Source of the DNA: Iris pallida
Lineage: Eukaryota; Streptophyta; Magnoliopsida; Asparagales; Iridaceae
NCBI GenBank assembly: GCA_029216955.1
Contig: JANAVB010009598.1
Coordinates: forward strand, 23,742,322 to 23,806,321
Length of the DNA stretch: 64,000 nt
Reading direction: 5' to 3'
In this document: positions 45,630 through 56,833 of the stretch, one piece after another
Layout of the letters: each line of letters starts with the position of its first letter
Position numbering within the stretch: position 1 is the first letter of the stretch
Notes under the pieces: generated by a model
Told to the model about the DNA's origin: nothing
Seen by the model: the letters and a program-made list of their open reading frames with translations, nothing else
Database searches by the model: none
Made by a program: the position numbers and the translations under genes

Positions 45630-47601
45630 CTACCTTGAAATCCGATTCCATATGTTCCTTGCTGATTGATTAATTTTTGTCATGTTGCTCTTTTGTTATG
45701 TTTGTTTTTCTTCTAAGAAAATCATGGGCTAGGTCACCTCAGTTATGGGATCTAGAATCTTCGATAGTCGTTTAGTTGGCATAGTAAGGACATATAGTCA
45801 GATTTTGGATGTATTTCTCGGGTATGGGGATTTAAGGTTTTTACCGTCGCATGCGGCAATGCAGAAATTTTAAATACCATGATCCTAGAGGTACGTACCT
45901 TAGTCAAGGACTCTGTGATTATCGTAGCCTTGCTCACTAGCATGATGAAGACTCTGGACAACATGATTGTGGACAGACGCATATGATTAACAGATTGTAT
46001 CTTGAGAAGATTTTAAACATCATACCCTTCTGTTGTTATAAATAACTTAGGAGTAGGGATATTTAGTTTGTAGAGCTTATTTATATGATTCTTTCGTAGT
46101 ATAATGATGTGATGACTTGTAGAATGCCTGTACCCTGGGGATGATAGTTAGCATTGGTATTAGAGTAGTAACCCAGTGTAGGTGATTCCCATGTTATTTA
46201 TAATATCAACCAGTTACGTATAGGATGTTAGTATACCTTGCAGCCTTTATGATTATTTCCTTGTCATTTTTTCAGTGAGGCACCCATGACCAGAGCCTGC
46301 CCTTGAGTATAGTTGTAGTTTCACCTAAGACTGAGAGGTCTATATACGTAGATAGATTGCAGGTAAAATTGACATATAGGATATGGGTTGTTTGGTACCT
46401 ATAGATCATCGTTGTATAAGATTATTGACATGTTGTTAGCCTGTATTGGTCCAGTTTCTATTTTAGTTAAGTTCTCTTTGTGTTGAGTTCAGTCATGGTT
46501 GATCAACCTTTATTGGCAGTGTGCAGACTCTTCACTAGATACCATGTCCCCTTGGTTCAGACTTGTACAAGTTGTTCACTACACTCAAAATTCATTACCC
46601 ACCATGTTGCATCATAGGTTTCACTGGACCATAGTTCAGACCTAATATTTACTCACCAATATAACCATCAACCCCTTTATCATATTCTGCATATCTGGAG
46701 AGTTAGTATCATGCATATTAGAGATCTGCACTCATCCTTACTTTGTACATGGTGACATACTGCATCTCTTAGCATTTTACTATTGACAGCCTTGCAATAC
46801 CCTTCATTATAACCTGCAGTACCTGCCCTGTAGTGGAGTTTAAACTTTTTCTTGGGCATGATTGTTCAGTTCACTTGGACAGTTGTATATATTAGAGTAT
46901 AATGTGGGTTGTTAATAAGAGTTCTCCCTTGATCATTATTCTGTCCCCTTTTATTCTTAGAAACAGATGATACCTGGTTAGCCCACCTATCCAGATACAT
47001 GTCCAAATCTGTTGGTTCAGTCTTCTAAGCCTCTACCTGAGCATTAGTTATTTTCCATGTGTAGGTTTCCCTTCACTTTGACTTTACAAGGACCCAAATG
47101 TCCTTTCCTTTAGCTTATAAATTTAGTCTCCTTAGCATCATACCCTTTTGCCTACCCTGATGATTCAGACCAGTCATCCTTAGTCTAGTTCTAAGCATTT
47201 GTTCAGTCCCTTATAAGTTAAGTCTGCCTTAACCCTTGGTTGATCAGTCATGTATATATATATAGATGATATACTTAGGGTGTATGTGATGGGTTGTTGT
47301 TCTTGAGCATATATATGTGGTATTTGAGATTTGTGTGCTTAGCTTGTAGGTATTTAGTTATGGGTGACTTGATAGGATTGGGAAGTTAAGAGTTAGCCTA
47401 TTATAGAGTTTTTTTTGCTAATCTCTAGTTGCCAACACTTAGGTAGCTAGCATAGGTAAATCCTAAGAAGTTGACCAGCTGATAACCAAGTACTAGGATG
47501 TTGAGAAATTGACTAATGATTGACCCTTGACTATGTTTGACCTAGAAGGGGGTGCGGTCATCTTAATTTCGAGGACAAAATTTTTATAAGGTGGGTAGGA
47601 T
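45630..47601 (+). other. Non-coding interior of element B up to the polypurine tract
   Basis: The first 400 bp (to about 46010) match the post-gag segment of M (GGATGTATTTCTCGGG, GTGATTATCGTAGCCTTGCT). The next 1.5 kb (46020-47540) has no counterpart in M and no open frame or domain that I can recognise. The segment ends with TTAATTTCGAGGACAAAATT and the purine tract ATAAGGTGGGTAGGAT just before the LTR at 47602. Confidence 0.75.
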
Positions 47602-47963
47602 TGTAACACCCAGTTTTCAGATGAGGATAATTTTGAAAATTTTGTAATTATAATTATTATTATTGATATTTATTTCATATTATGATTTTGGTGATTTTTA
47701 GTTATTTTTAGACTATTTAAAATCATGACTTGTGATTTTGGTGTTTTGCTAGTGAAACCGTAGAGACTGTCTACCCTAGAGCCTAGCAATGTGATTAGGA
47801 TATTTCATTTATCATTTTAGTTGATGGTATTTTTGTCATTTTTGGATTATTTGAATTTAATATAAATTTATTGGAATTTAATATGATTATTAGGAATGGT
47901 GTGATTTTAATATCATTAATTGATAGCCTTGTGGTTTAGATTAGCCCTAACCTAGTTTGGACC
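47602..47963 (+). repeat. Left part of the 3' LTR of element B
   Basis: It starts TGTAACACCCAGTTTTCAG and ends CCTAGTTTGGACC at the A-2 insertion. GGACC (47959-47963) is the left target duplication of A-2. Confidence 0.92.
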
Positions 47964-50601
47964 TGTCACTACCACTTTTCTACCTTGAGGGTATTTTGGT
48001 TTTGAAATTTTGGGAATTATTTGGAATTATGTATTATTTAGACTTATTAGAATTAATGTGATTTTTAGTGATTTTTAGTATAATTGATTTTGGTCCTATA
48101 GTTGACTTAACTAGTGTTGACCTTGGAGACTAACCTAGAGACTAACCTAGGTCATGACTACTTGGTTAGGTTAAGTAACCTTAGCTTGACCTAAGTTAGT
48201 GATGATTAACTCATTAGAACTTATTTGGAGAGATTAGGAATTGATTAGGCTAGAATGGCTTGTGACTTCATAAGGCATGACTAATGACTTAAGCCTTAAA
48301 AGCCTATAGGCTCACACCATGTAACCAAACCCTAACCCTAATTGCTTGGCCGGCCACTATTGATCCCCCTCCCCTATATTTAATGCTCCTAGAAATTAGG
48401 GCTAGCCTCCATTAGGAATTATTTGCAAGTTTTAGAAAGAGATAAGTCTCCATCTTTATTAAATCCTATAAAATCCATTTTAAGTCCTTTTCCACCCAAA
48501 CCAATTGCAATAGGTTCTAATTTTATTCCTCTTGCTGCTGTTATTGAGTAATTTCAGAGTTTGGGCAAATTGGAGGAGTTTGGCTATCAAGAGGAACACC
48601 CCTCTTTAAAGTTTTATTGAGGATTTGACACCTATAGTTAACTCCTTCAAAACCTATTTTAATTACTGTTTTTATTACATTCTAACCTAGATCTAGGTGT
48701 CCCCTAGCTAACCCTAGATTTCTGTAGGTTTTTGTGTCCGATTCGTGTCCCATTTGGACACGTATCAGTCCATGTGTCTAAGTGTTTGATAAAATGCCCC
48801 AAAGGGCATTTCGAGTGATTTTTAGGAATATAAATGAATAGGAAATTAGGTTTTTATGTCGCTTACGTGTTTCTTGTGTCCTGATGTGGTTTTCGTGTCG
48901 TGTCGGGTTGCGGGGGACACACGAACACGCGGGTGCACCTCACGCGCGCGTACTGTTTGCTTGCCCTGCTTCACGGGGGCCACAACTCACTGGACACGCC
49001 ACGTGGACACGAGAAATTTGACACGGGGTCGGGCTGATACTGACACGAGGCCCCAAATTTATGAGCCTCGTGTCGTGTCGGACATGCACGAAGCCATGCA
49101 TCAATTTTGTACTGAATCGACAGCAGTCAATTTCCAGCGCTGATACGCGTGCCGTATCGCACGCACGCGTATCGTGGACATGTCAGGGTGTCCTAGCCCT
49201 AGCCCTAGTCCTAGTCGACACTGGGATACGACCACGAGGTCTGTGTCGTATCGTATGCACGAATACTGTGAACACGTGTACGATGAATTGTCCACTGCAC
49301 TGTGTCTGGGTTTCGATTTGGGTTTTTAAATCTATTAGACACGTTTGTGTCCACTTGGGTGGACACAGATACATACGTATGACACGTAACAATATGTACT
49401 TGCTTTACCAACCACTGATTTTGCATATTAGTTTGTTTTCAATGCTCATTTCTCAAATTCCCAATTTGTTCTGATACCTTAATATCAGTCATTCCACTAA
49501 TTTTTCCAGATTTTCTAATTCGAAATTTGGCAGCTATTTAACCTATTTTAAATTGATTAATTGCATGGTTTAAGACCTCAATTGGTTCACCTATATGTTT
49601 CTAAGTGTATGTTGATTTTGGGTTAAAGTGGTTTTGGTTTGGGGCTTAAAACTGGATGTATGATATGTGGGACTGTATGGACTGAAATCTGTGTTTTTTT
49701 TGGTTCCTGTTTAACTGAAATTTCAATATAGGTTTCCCATTTTACCTGAGCATTGGCCACTGTTCCCAAACTGAGAACTAGGTATTGAATGGACTGAAAC
49801 AGAGATTTGGGTTATTGTTAAACTGAATTGCTGATTTCCTTTCCTTATTTAATTGTTACTTCTTCCTTTACTTAACTGTTGACTGATGATTTAATTCATT
49901 GTATATTACTCACTGTTTTGCTTCACTGTTTCTTCACTGTTTTTAGTCTTCACATACATGTCACACACTCATGTCTCACTGAATTTGCCTAAGATTGCCA
50001 CTGATTTCAGAATTCTTTTCACCCTCTTGACACTAACAAGTTGCACACATGCTCTTTCACACACATCCTCATAGCACTCACTCTCATGTTTTCACACATA
50101 CACATGCACATATGTTTCCTATTTCCTACATGCATATATATGTATTATGTGAGATGTGTATATATAGGTATGCCTATAGGTATGTATCATGTATATGTAC
50201 ATATGTCTAAAGTATAATGTATATATGTATAATGTATAGTATATATAATTTGCTTTGATTGTTGACTTAATAGTCTGTGGGTGCTAGTATGGCCTAATAT
50301 AGCCTAGCATAGCCTTGTTTAGGCTTGTGGTAGAGTAATGGTTAGTGTGACTAGTATAGACTAGTACGACCTAGAATAGCTTAGTTAGATCTAGTGTAGC
50401 CTTGTTATACCTAGAGACTAGTTAGACTATTATAGACTAGTTAGACTTAGGTTTGACTTGGTTGATCTAGTTTGAGTCTAGGGTTGACCAGAGTTGACCA
50501 AGAGTTGACTTTGGTCTAGATTGACCTAGATTCATGTAGAATGCATCGTAGTGCATCTTATTACTATTCTGGACTTGTTGTGACTTGTGCTGTTCTAATA
50601 T

Positions 50602-50655
50602 GGGCCAGACACCACTCCTCGGACAGTACTTTCATCTTGGACATTCAGTTAGCAG
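50602..50655 (+). other. Conserved 54-bp exon-like block of LTR A (5' copy)
   Basis: The frame that joins to 51283 reads ARHHSSDSTFILDIQLA. The upstream AG is changed (AATATG), so the acceptor looks lost in this copy. The right border is AGCAG|GCGAGTACATTC. Confidence 0.4.
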
Positions 50656-51282
50656 GCGAGTACATTCTCTGATCTTTTCATACCTGTCTGGACTATATTC
50701 TTGCTCTAGATTACTCTACATGATGCTGACACGTATCTTCACGGATTAGTATATAGATCCTTTCCTGAGATGTTAACCCTTCTACGGGTGCATCGGGTAT
50801 TTCATATTCATGTACTTTATCATGTGCATCAGGTACTCCTTGTACTCGTAATAGTTCATGTTTTTACATGTTCTCGTGTGCTTTCATGTGCCTCATGTAC
50901 TACTCATTACATGATCACGTATCTTTAGCTGTATTTATGTGCTTTAACGTAACTTGAATGGATCCTTGTGCATTGATTAGGGCGGGGTGAGTAGAATTGG
51001 TTATGTGATCATTATCCAGTAGCTATTCATGTGCCTCTTAGTTGTTCATGTGCCCTTAAGCCGTTTACATAACCATATTGTACTCTAAATCACTTAGCCA
51101 CTTACAGTCTCTACTTATCATGTATTTACTTTCAGTTACAAATATCTCCCGTTTACTCGTACTTCCTTTTCAGCACTTCCTGTATTTTACTCTATTGCAT
51201 GATTTATACTCCTAACCTGTTATGAACTGTTGAGAGATATGTGCTCGTTCCTGTCCTGATTTAACCTGTTAAAATTTTACAG

Positions 51283-51392
51283 AGGACGAGGAGGAGGCCT
51301 GGTTAGACACTTTCTATGGGACAGCCTTAGAGGACACTTATGATCCGGACTTCCAGTCGGATCCCTTAGCAGTAGAGACTGTTGCTCCATAG
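51283..51392 (+). other. Conserved acidic exon-like block of LTR A (5' copy), frame intact
   Basis: After AAAATTTTACAG the frame (first base supplied by the previous block) reads EDEEEAWLDTFYGTALEDTY and continues to a TAG at 51390-51392, 36 codons in all. The same frame with conserved residues DEEEA, DT(F/Y)Y and ALDD is kept in B and M although the nucleotides differ. It lies about 340 bp before the LTR end and upstream of gag. The product and start codon are unknown. Confidence 0.5.
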
Positions 51393-51735
51393 ATAGTTTA
51401 TCTTATTTCATAGCATTGGAGTTGAGTTGTATATATACTTTGGATCTGTATTATGTCTGGATGTTGTGGAGTTTATCATAGACACTTAGCTTCTCTCTAT
51501 TTGTATTCCTATGGATTTGGATCTTGTATCTTTTATTATCTATCTATCTTCCTTTCATGTTCTACATTAGCTGTGATTGAGATATATTCTGTTATGTCAC
51601 CCCATTCGGGGAGTATAACTGTTTATTACCTTAAACTGTTAGATGTTGTGACTAGGACAGCGTTCTACCGACAATGCGGCGTAGGCTGGACGTACCCACG
51701 TCTCGTGCCCTTACTCTAGGGTGCGGGTCGTGACA

Positions 51736-51978
51736 CGTTTTTAGTGGTGGCCCATGCAGGTCTAGGTTGGAAATGTAGTGGTATTCGAACTAGAATATCG
51801 CTGCAGCCTGCAGTAGGAATTAGTATATTTTTGAAGGTACTCAATCACATTAGGAAAAATTCCTTATCAGATTTATATCTACATTGCTGCTTATTGTCTT
51901 CTTTGAATTTTAAACTGTCCTCCTTTGATATTCGATTCATTCTTAGTAATTGTTTCTTGTTTGATCTGTGTCTCCAGG
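51736..51978 (+). other. Leader of element A-2
   Basis: It starts CGTTTTTAGTGGTGGCCC. AGTGGTATTCGAACTAG lies about 40 bp in, and TCTCCAG precedes the gag ATG. The primer-binding site is not securely identified. Confidence 0.6.
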
Positions 51979-53899
51979 ATGGTTGAGACGCGATCGCATC
52001 CCTGTACTGGAGACGCTGGAGAGGGGTCTAGCACCTCTCGACCTCAGCAGCAGCCAGTTCCCGGTGCCACAGGGCCAGTGCAGCCCTCAGGAGTCGGTAT
52101 TTCTGCCACTTTTGGAGGAGCACCTCCACCAGTCAGGAGGCCGAGCATTGTGATTCCTGAGATCCTTCCACCGCAGCAGCCTCCGCCTGCGGGGATGGTA
52201 GATGCTGTACATCTTTCTCCTTCGTGGAGAGGATTATGGAGTCCCACCAGCAGCAGCAGACGAGGCAGACTGCAGATTTTCGTCAGGGGATCGATGAGGC
52301 ACACCAGTTGGTTCGCACTACAGTCGAGATGATCACAGCTCAGGGGACCCAGCTGCAGCCCCATCGGAGGGAGAAGGATATTCAGGACTTCCAGAAGATG
52401 CACCCTCGGGAGTTCTTTGGCACGAAGGGCATCCACTATACAGACGACTGGATAGAGCATATTGAGGAGATCTTCAGGCTGGCGGAGATACCAGCTCGAC
52501 TCCAGATGAGGCGGCGGGCAGTCAGATGCAGGACTTGGCCTATGCGTGGTATCAGACAGATCCCAGGATAGGAGTTGAGGGCCACACTTGGGCCCAGTTC
52601 AAGGAGCTGTTTAAGGAGCAGTTCTTTCCTGATGTGGCTTTGGGAGGTATCGAGGCACAGTTCGAGGCACTGGTTCAGGGAAACAGACGGTAGCTGAGTA
52701 TGCTGCAGAGTTTTGTAGACTGGCCCATTTTATAGATGACTTGACTGAGAAGACGAAGGCGGAAGTTTCGCCGGGGCTTGATTACAGAGGTTCGGTGCTG
52801 ACTAAGAGCGACCGGAACGCTACATTTGCTGAGATATTTTCTGGGGCTATGGCGGCGGAAGACGACCTAGGGCTGAAGCAGAAGAGGGGTCGTGACTTCC
52901 AGGGTGGTAACAGCAGTCAGGGGCAGGCCAAGAGGCCTCACTTCCAGCATCAGCAGTAGAGGACAGTTCAGCAGTATCAGCAGCACCAGCCGCAGAGAGG
53001 GCAGCAGGATAGGGCACCTTTCCAGCAGGTGCAGCACCAGCAGCAGAGAGGGCAGCAGGTACTCCGTCAGCAGCAGGTAGTTGTTTGTGCCTTCTGCAAG
53101 AAGCCGGGGCACATGATCCATGAGTGCAGGAAGAAGCTAGGCAAGTGCCTTCTTTGTGGTGTGGAGATCACCAGTTGAGCGATTGCCTGGGGCTTTTGGG
53201 CGAGGAGCTCAGGGAGGTGGAGCCAAGGCTTCAGCAGGCCAGCAGAGGGGGCCACTGCAGACCCAGCAGCAGAGGTTCCAGCAGCACCAGCAACAGGCAC
53301 GAGGTGGACAGCAGGGGCGAGCTTTTGCCATGGCAATTGAGGATGCAGAGGCCATCAGAGAGCTGATAGCAGGTTCGGTTCTTCTCGACACCCTTCCACA
53401 TTTGCACTCTTTGATTTGGGGCTTCCCACAGCTTTGTGTCAGTATCGTATGCTATTAGACACAGTCTGGTTCTGAACCATTGTCTAGGACCTACAAGATC
53501 ATGACCGGGGGTGGGGTCATCCTCGTGAGTGATGTTTGCAGAGGGCGGACCGTCATATTGGGAGGCCGAGAGTTAGGAGTGAGTTTACTGGTCATGCCAT
53601 TACCGAACTACGATATAGTATTAGGTATGGACTGGTTGAGTAGACACCATGCCCGCATTGATTGCCGAGGGGGTAGAGTTTTGTTTGGGGCGCCAGGAGA
53701 GCCAGAGTTTGAGTACACCCGGCGGCAGGCAGAGCAGGACGGCGGAGTCTTTTGTGGAGCTTCAGTTGAGGAGCAGGTGGCTCCGCATCCCTGATCGCAG
53801 AGTTTATGGACGTATTCCCAGAGGAGTTGCCAGGACTTCTACCGGACAGGGATGTAGAGTTCTCGATAGACTTGGTTCCCAGCAGAACTAATTTTCTAG
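51979..53899 (+). pseudogene. gag-pro: Gag-protease of element A-2, broken
   Basis: The true gag start is ATG 51979 (MVETRSHPCTGDAGEGSSTS), matching the start of M gag. The capsid domain begins near 52400. Single-base losses occur near 52506, 52680 and 52762. CAG to TAG at 52957-52959 interrupts the Gln-rich linker, and further losses lie near 53160 and 53395. The zinc knuckles (about 53090-53190) and protease wording PNYDIVLGMDWL survive in pieces. The TAG at 53897-53899 is shared with A-1. Confidence 0.9.
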
Positions 53900-55405
53900 C
53901 ATGTCTATCGAGTGAACAACAGTGAATTGATGGAGCTGAAGAAGCAGGTAGATGAGATGCAGGACAAGGGCTTCATCCGATCTAGTTCTTCACCTTGGGG
54001 TGCATCGGTACTTTTCGTACCCAAGAAGGATAGGTCGGTACAGATGTGTATCGACTACAGGGCACTCAACAACCTGACGATCAAGAACAGATACCCACTG
54101 CCGCGGATCGATGATTTCTTTGATCAGTTGAGTGGAGCTCGGGTGTTCTCCAAGATTGATTTGAGGTCAGTTTATCACCAGGTGAGGTGAAGAGGGAGGA
54201 TATTCCCAAGACCGCTTTCAGGACGTGGTACGGACAGTTTAAGTTTTTGGTTATACCATTTGGGCTGGCCAATGCACCAGCAGTGTTATGAACCTTATGA
54301 ACAAGGTGTTCCACCAGTACTTGGACAAGTTGTGGTGGTATTCATTGATGATATTCTGGTATATTCCAAGACAGAGGAAGAACGAGGAGCACTTGAGTGT
54401 GGTTCTGGAGACACTCAGGGGGAGAGATTGTACGACAAGCTCTCGAAGTGCGAGTTCTTCCTAGACAGGGTTGAATTCTTGGGTCATGTGGTGACTGGAG
54501 ATGGTATCTCAGTGGACCCGAAGTAGATCACAGCAGTTGAGGCTTGGATAGCGCCAACTTCAGTGGCAGAGATCAGGAGTTTCTGGGGCTGGCAGGATAC
54601 TATAGGAGATTTGTGCAGGATTTCTCCCGGGTTGCAGAGCCGTTGACTCGGTTGATCCGGAAGGATGATGAGTATGTTTGGTCAGAGGAGTGTCAAGCAG
54701 CTTTTGATGAGTTGAAGAAGCGGCTTACGACAGCTCCGATTCTGACATTGCCTTCAGGATCAGGTGGATTCACTATTTATAGTTATGCTTCAGGGAAGGG
54801 GCTGGGTTGCGTCTTGCTGCAGCATGGGAAGGTGATTGCCTATGCTTCCAGGCAATTACGTCCCCATGAAAAGAACCTCTACCCATGACCTGGAGCTGGC
54901 AGCGGCAATTTTTGCTTTGAAGTTGTGGAAGCACTATCTGTATGGCGAGAGGGTGGAGATTTTCACAGATCACAAGAGCTTGAAGTATGTGTTTAAACAG
55001 AAAAAGCTCAACATGAGGCAGCGCAGATGGCTAGAGTTGATGCAGGACTTTGAAATCTCACTTCAGTATCACCCGGGAAGGCCAACGTGGTTGTCGATGT
55101 CTTGAGTAGGTATCCGACAGCCATGTGTTTGACTATGGATCGACACTTGCTTGCAGATTTGGAGAGCCTTGGGATTGAGGTGATTGTGCCAGGGGTACAG
55201 ATGTAGTTATGGGGCCTTCAGATACAGTCGGACTTGATGAAGAGGATCAAGGAGACGCAGTTTGAGGATGTGGCTCTACGGTGTATCCGAGAGCAGGTTC
55301 GTGCAGGGTTGGTGGATGGCGAGTTTTTACTTATAGAGGATGGTGCCCTGAGGCACGGTTCCAGGTTATATGTGCCTAGCGGGGAGCTCAGGGAGCAGAT
55401 CATGC
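53900..55405 (+). pseudogene. pol: Reverse transcriptase and RNase H of element A-2, broken
   Basis: The RT start is intact to [11 protein letters not shown] (Gly to Val), then frameshifts near 54183, 54288 and 54330 follow. [14 protein letters not shown] survives. AAG to TAG near 54524 and other one-base losses follow. RNase H is open from about 54600 and has the same YSYAS change (Tyr at 54784-54786) as A-1. CAG to TAG occurs near 55204. Confidence 0.9.
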
Positions 55406-56234
55406 AGGAGGCTCACAGATCGCAGTACTCTATACATCCTGGTGTCAATAGATGTACAGGGATCTGCGAGAGCATGTTGGTGGTACGGATAAAGCGGGAG
55501 GTGTCCCACTTCGTAGCTAGATGCTTGGTCTGTCAGCAGGTCAAGACAGAGAGGCAGAGGCCCGAAGGATTATTACAGCCGTTGCCTATTCCAGAGTGGA
55601 AGTGGGAACATATCACCATAGATTTTGTATCTGGGTTGCCGCGTACACAGGAGGGAAAGACGCGATTTGGGTCATCGTTGACAGGTTGACCAAATTGGCC
55701 CACTTCTTGCCATTCAAGGTGGGTACGTCTACAGAGAGGCTTATGGAGTTGTACATGAGGCAGATAGTCAGGATTCACGGATTTCCTGTCAGCATTATCT
55801 CAGATCGAGATAGTCGCTTTACTTCTATTTTGGAGGAGTCTGCAGACTAGTTTGGACACTCAGCTCAAGTTTAGTACTGTATACCACCCCTAGACGGACG
55901 GACAGTCAGAGAGGACTATTCAGACCCTTGAGGACATGCTGCGGATGTGCGTCCTGATTTTGGAGGTTCCTGGAAGGATCATCTACATTTGGTGGAGTTT
56001 GCTTACAACAACAGTTATCAGGCCAGCATTGAGATGCCACCGTTTGAGGCTCTGTACGGGCGTAGGTGTCGTACACCCTTATCTTGGGATGATGTTGGAG
56101 AGCGAGCTTTACTAGGACCAGAGATGGTTGTTGACGCAGCCGAGAAGGTGAAGCTCATCAGGGACAGACTTCGCATGGCGCAGGACAGACATCGGCACTG
56201 GGCCGATAGCCACCGGAGGCCGTTGGAGTTTGAG
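55406..56234 (+). pseudogene. pol (int): Integrase zinc and core domains of element A-2, broken
   Basis: The frame keeps Gln and Trp codons at the positions of the A-1 stops at 3092 and 3287. It has its own lesions: a base lost near 55650, one near 55825, CAG to TAG near 55891, and a base lost near 55950. HHCC and DDE wording is recognisable ([25 protein letters not shown]). Confidence 0.88.
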
Positions 56235-56334
56235 GTACAGATTTAGAAATAGGATTAGAGGTAGGTTGTATTTTATTTTGTTTGTTTGATCGTGTTTGAT
56301 TTTTTTAGTAACTTGAGACCTTGCTTGTGATTAG
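56235..56334 (+). other. Candidate 100-bp intron in the integrase of element A-2
   Basis: Length and GT...AG borders are the same as at 3929-4028, with only one base change that I can see. Confidence 0.65.
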
Positions 56335-56754
56335 GTTGGAGATATGGTTTTTCTGCGGATATCTCCGACTCGTGGTACGATACGTTTTGGTGGAGGTGGG
56401 AAGCTTAGCCCGTGCTTCATCGGCCCTTTCGTTATCAGCGGGAGAGTCGTGACATGGCATACAGGCTAGACTTGCCACCTACACTAGTGGGAGTTCACAA
56501 CGTATTCCATGTATCACAGTTGAGACGGTACGTGGCTGACCCTAGCCATGTACTCGATCATTCGGAGATTGAGGTTAGACCTACTCTCAGTTATCTAGAG
56601 CAGCCTGTGGAGATTCAGGATCGCCGGGAGAAGGTTCTGAGGAACCAGGGGATACCCTTGGTACGCGTCGCATGGAGGCATCATTCTAAGAGAGTCGACC
56701 TGGGAGCGGGAGGATGAGATGCGCGAGCGGTACCCCTATCTTTTTGGACCTTGA
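56335..56754 (+). pseudogene. pol (int, chromodomain): Integrase C-terminus and chromodomain of element A-2, broken
   Basis: The text resumes with VGDMVFLRISPTRG-type sequence. A base is lost near 56448 (GAGTCGTGACATGG). The GPY/F module and chromodomain follow (DRREK, LVRVAWRHH), and another loss near 56685 precedes the last TWEREDEM-like residues. Confidence 0.88.
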
Positions 56755-56817
56755 GGTATACTTTTCTATCCTTCTCAGCAGTTTAGTTTCGCCTTTAATT
56801 TCGAGGACGAAATTATT

Positions 56818-56833
56818 TTAAGAAGGGTAGATT
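56818..56833 (+). other. Polypurine tract of element A-2
   Basis: TTAAGAAGGGTAGATT lies directly before the 3' LTR. Confidence 0.75.

Larger units (their letters stand above)
47964..51735 (+). repeat. 5' LTR of element A-2 (3772 bp)
   Basis: The layout is as in the A-1 LTR: telo-box (48327-48341), TATATTTAA (48375-48383), GTGTC module (48733-49390), W-boxes (about 50445-50530), exon-like blocks and the terminal GTCGTGACA. The donor that reads GAGGTAAGT elsewhere reads GAGATAAGT at about 48440, so that splice-like site is lost in this copy. It differs from the A-1 and A-2 3' LTRs, which share private variants near their right ends. Confidence 0.94.

Noticed and set aside
51770..51800. Initiator-Met primer-binding site at TGGTATTCGAAC
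   Set aside because: Only the first six or seven bases match TGGTATCAGAGC and it lies about 40 bp from the LTR end instead of next to it.
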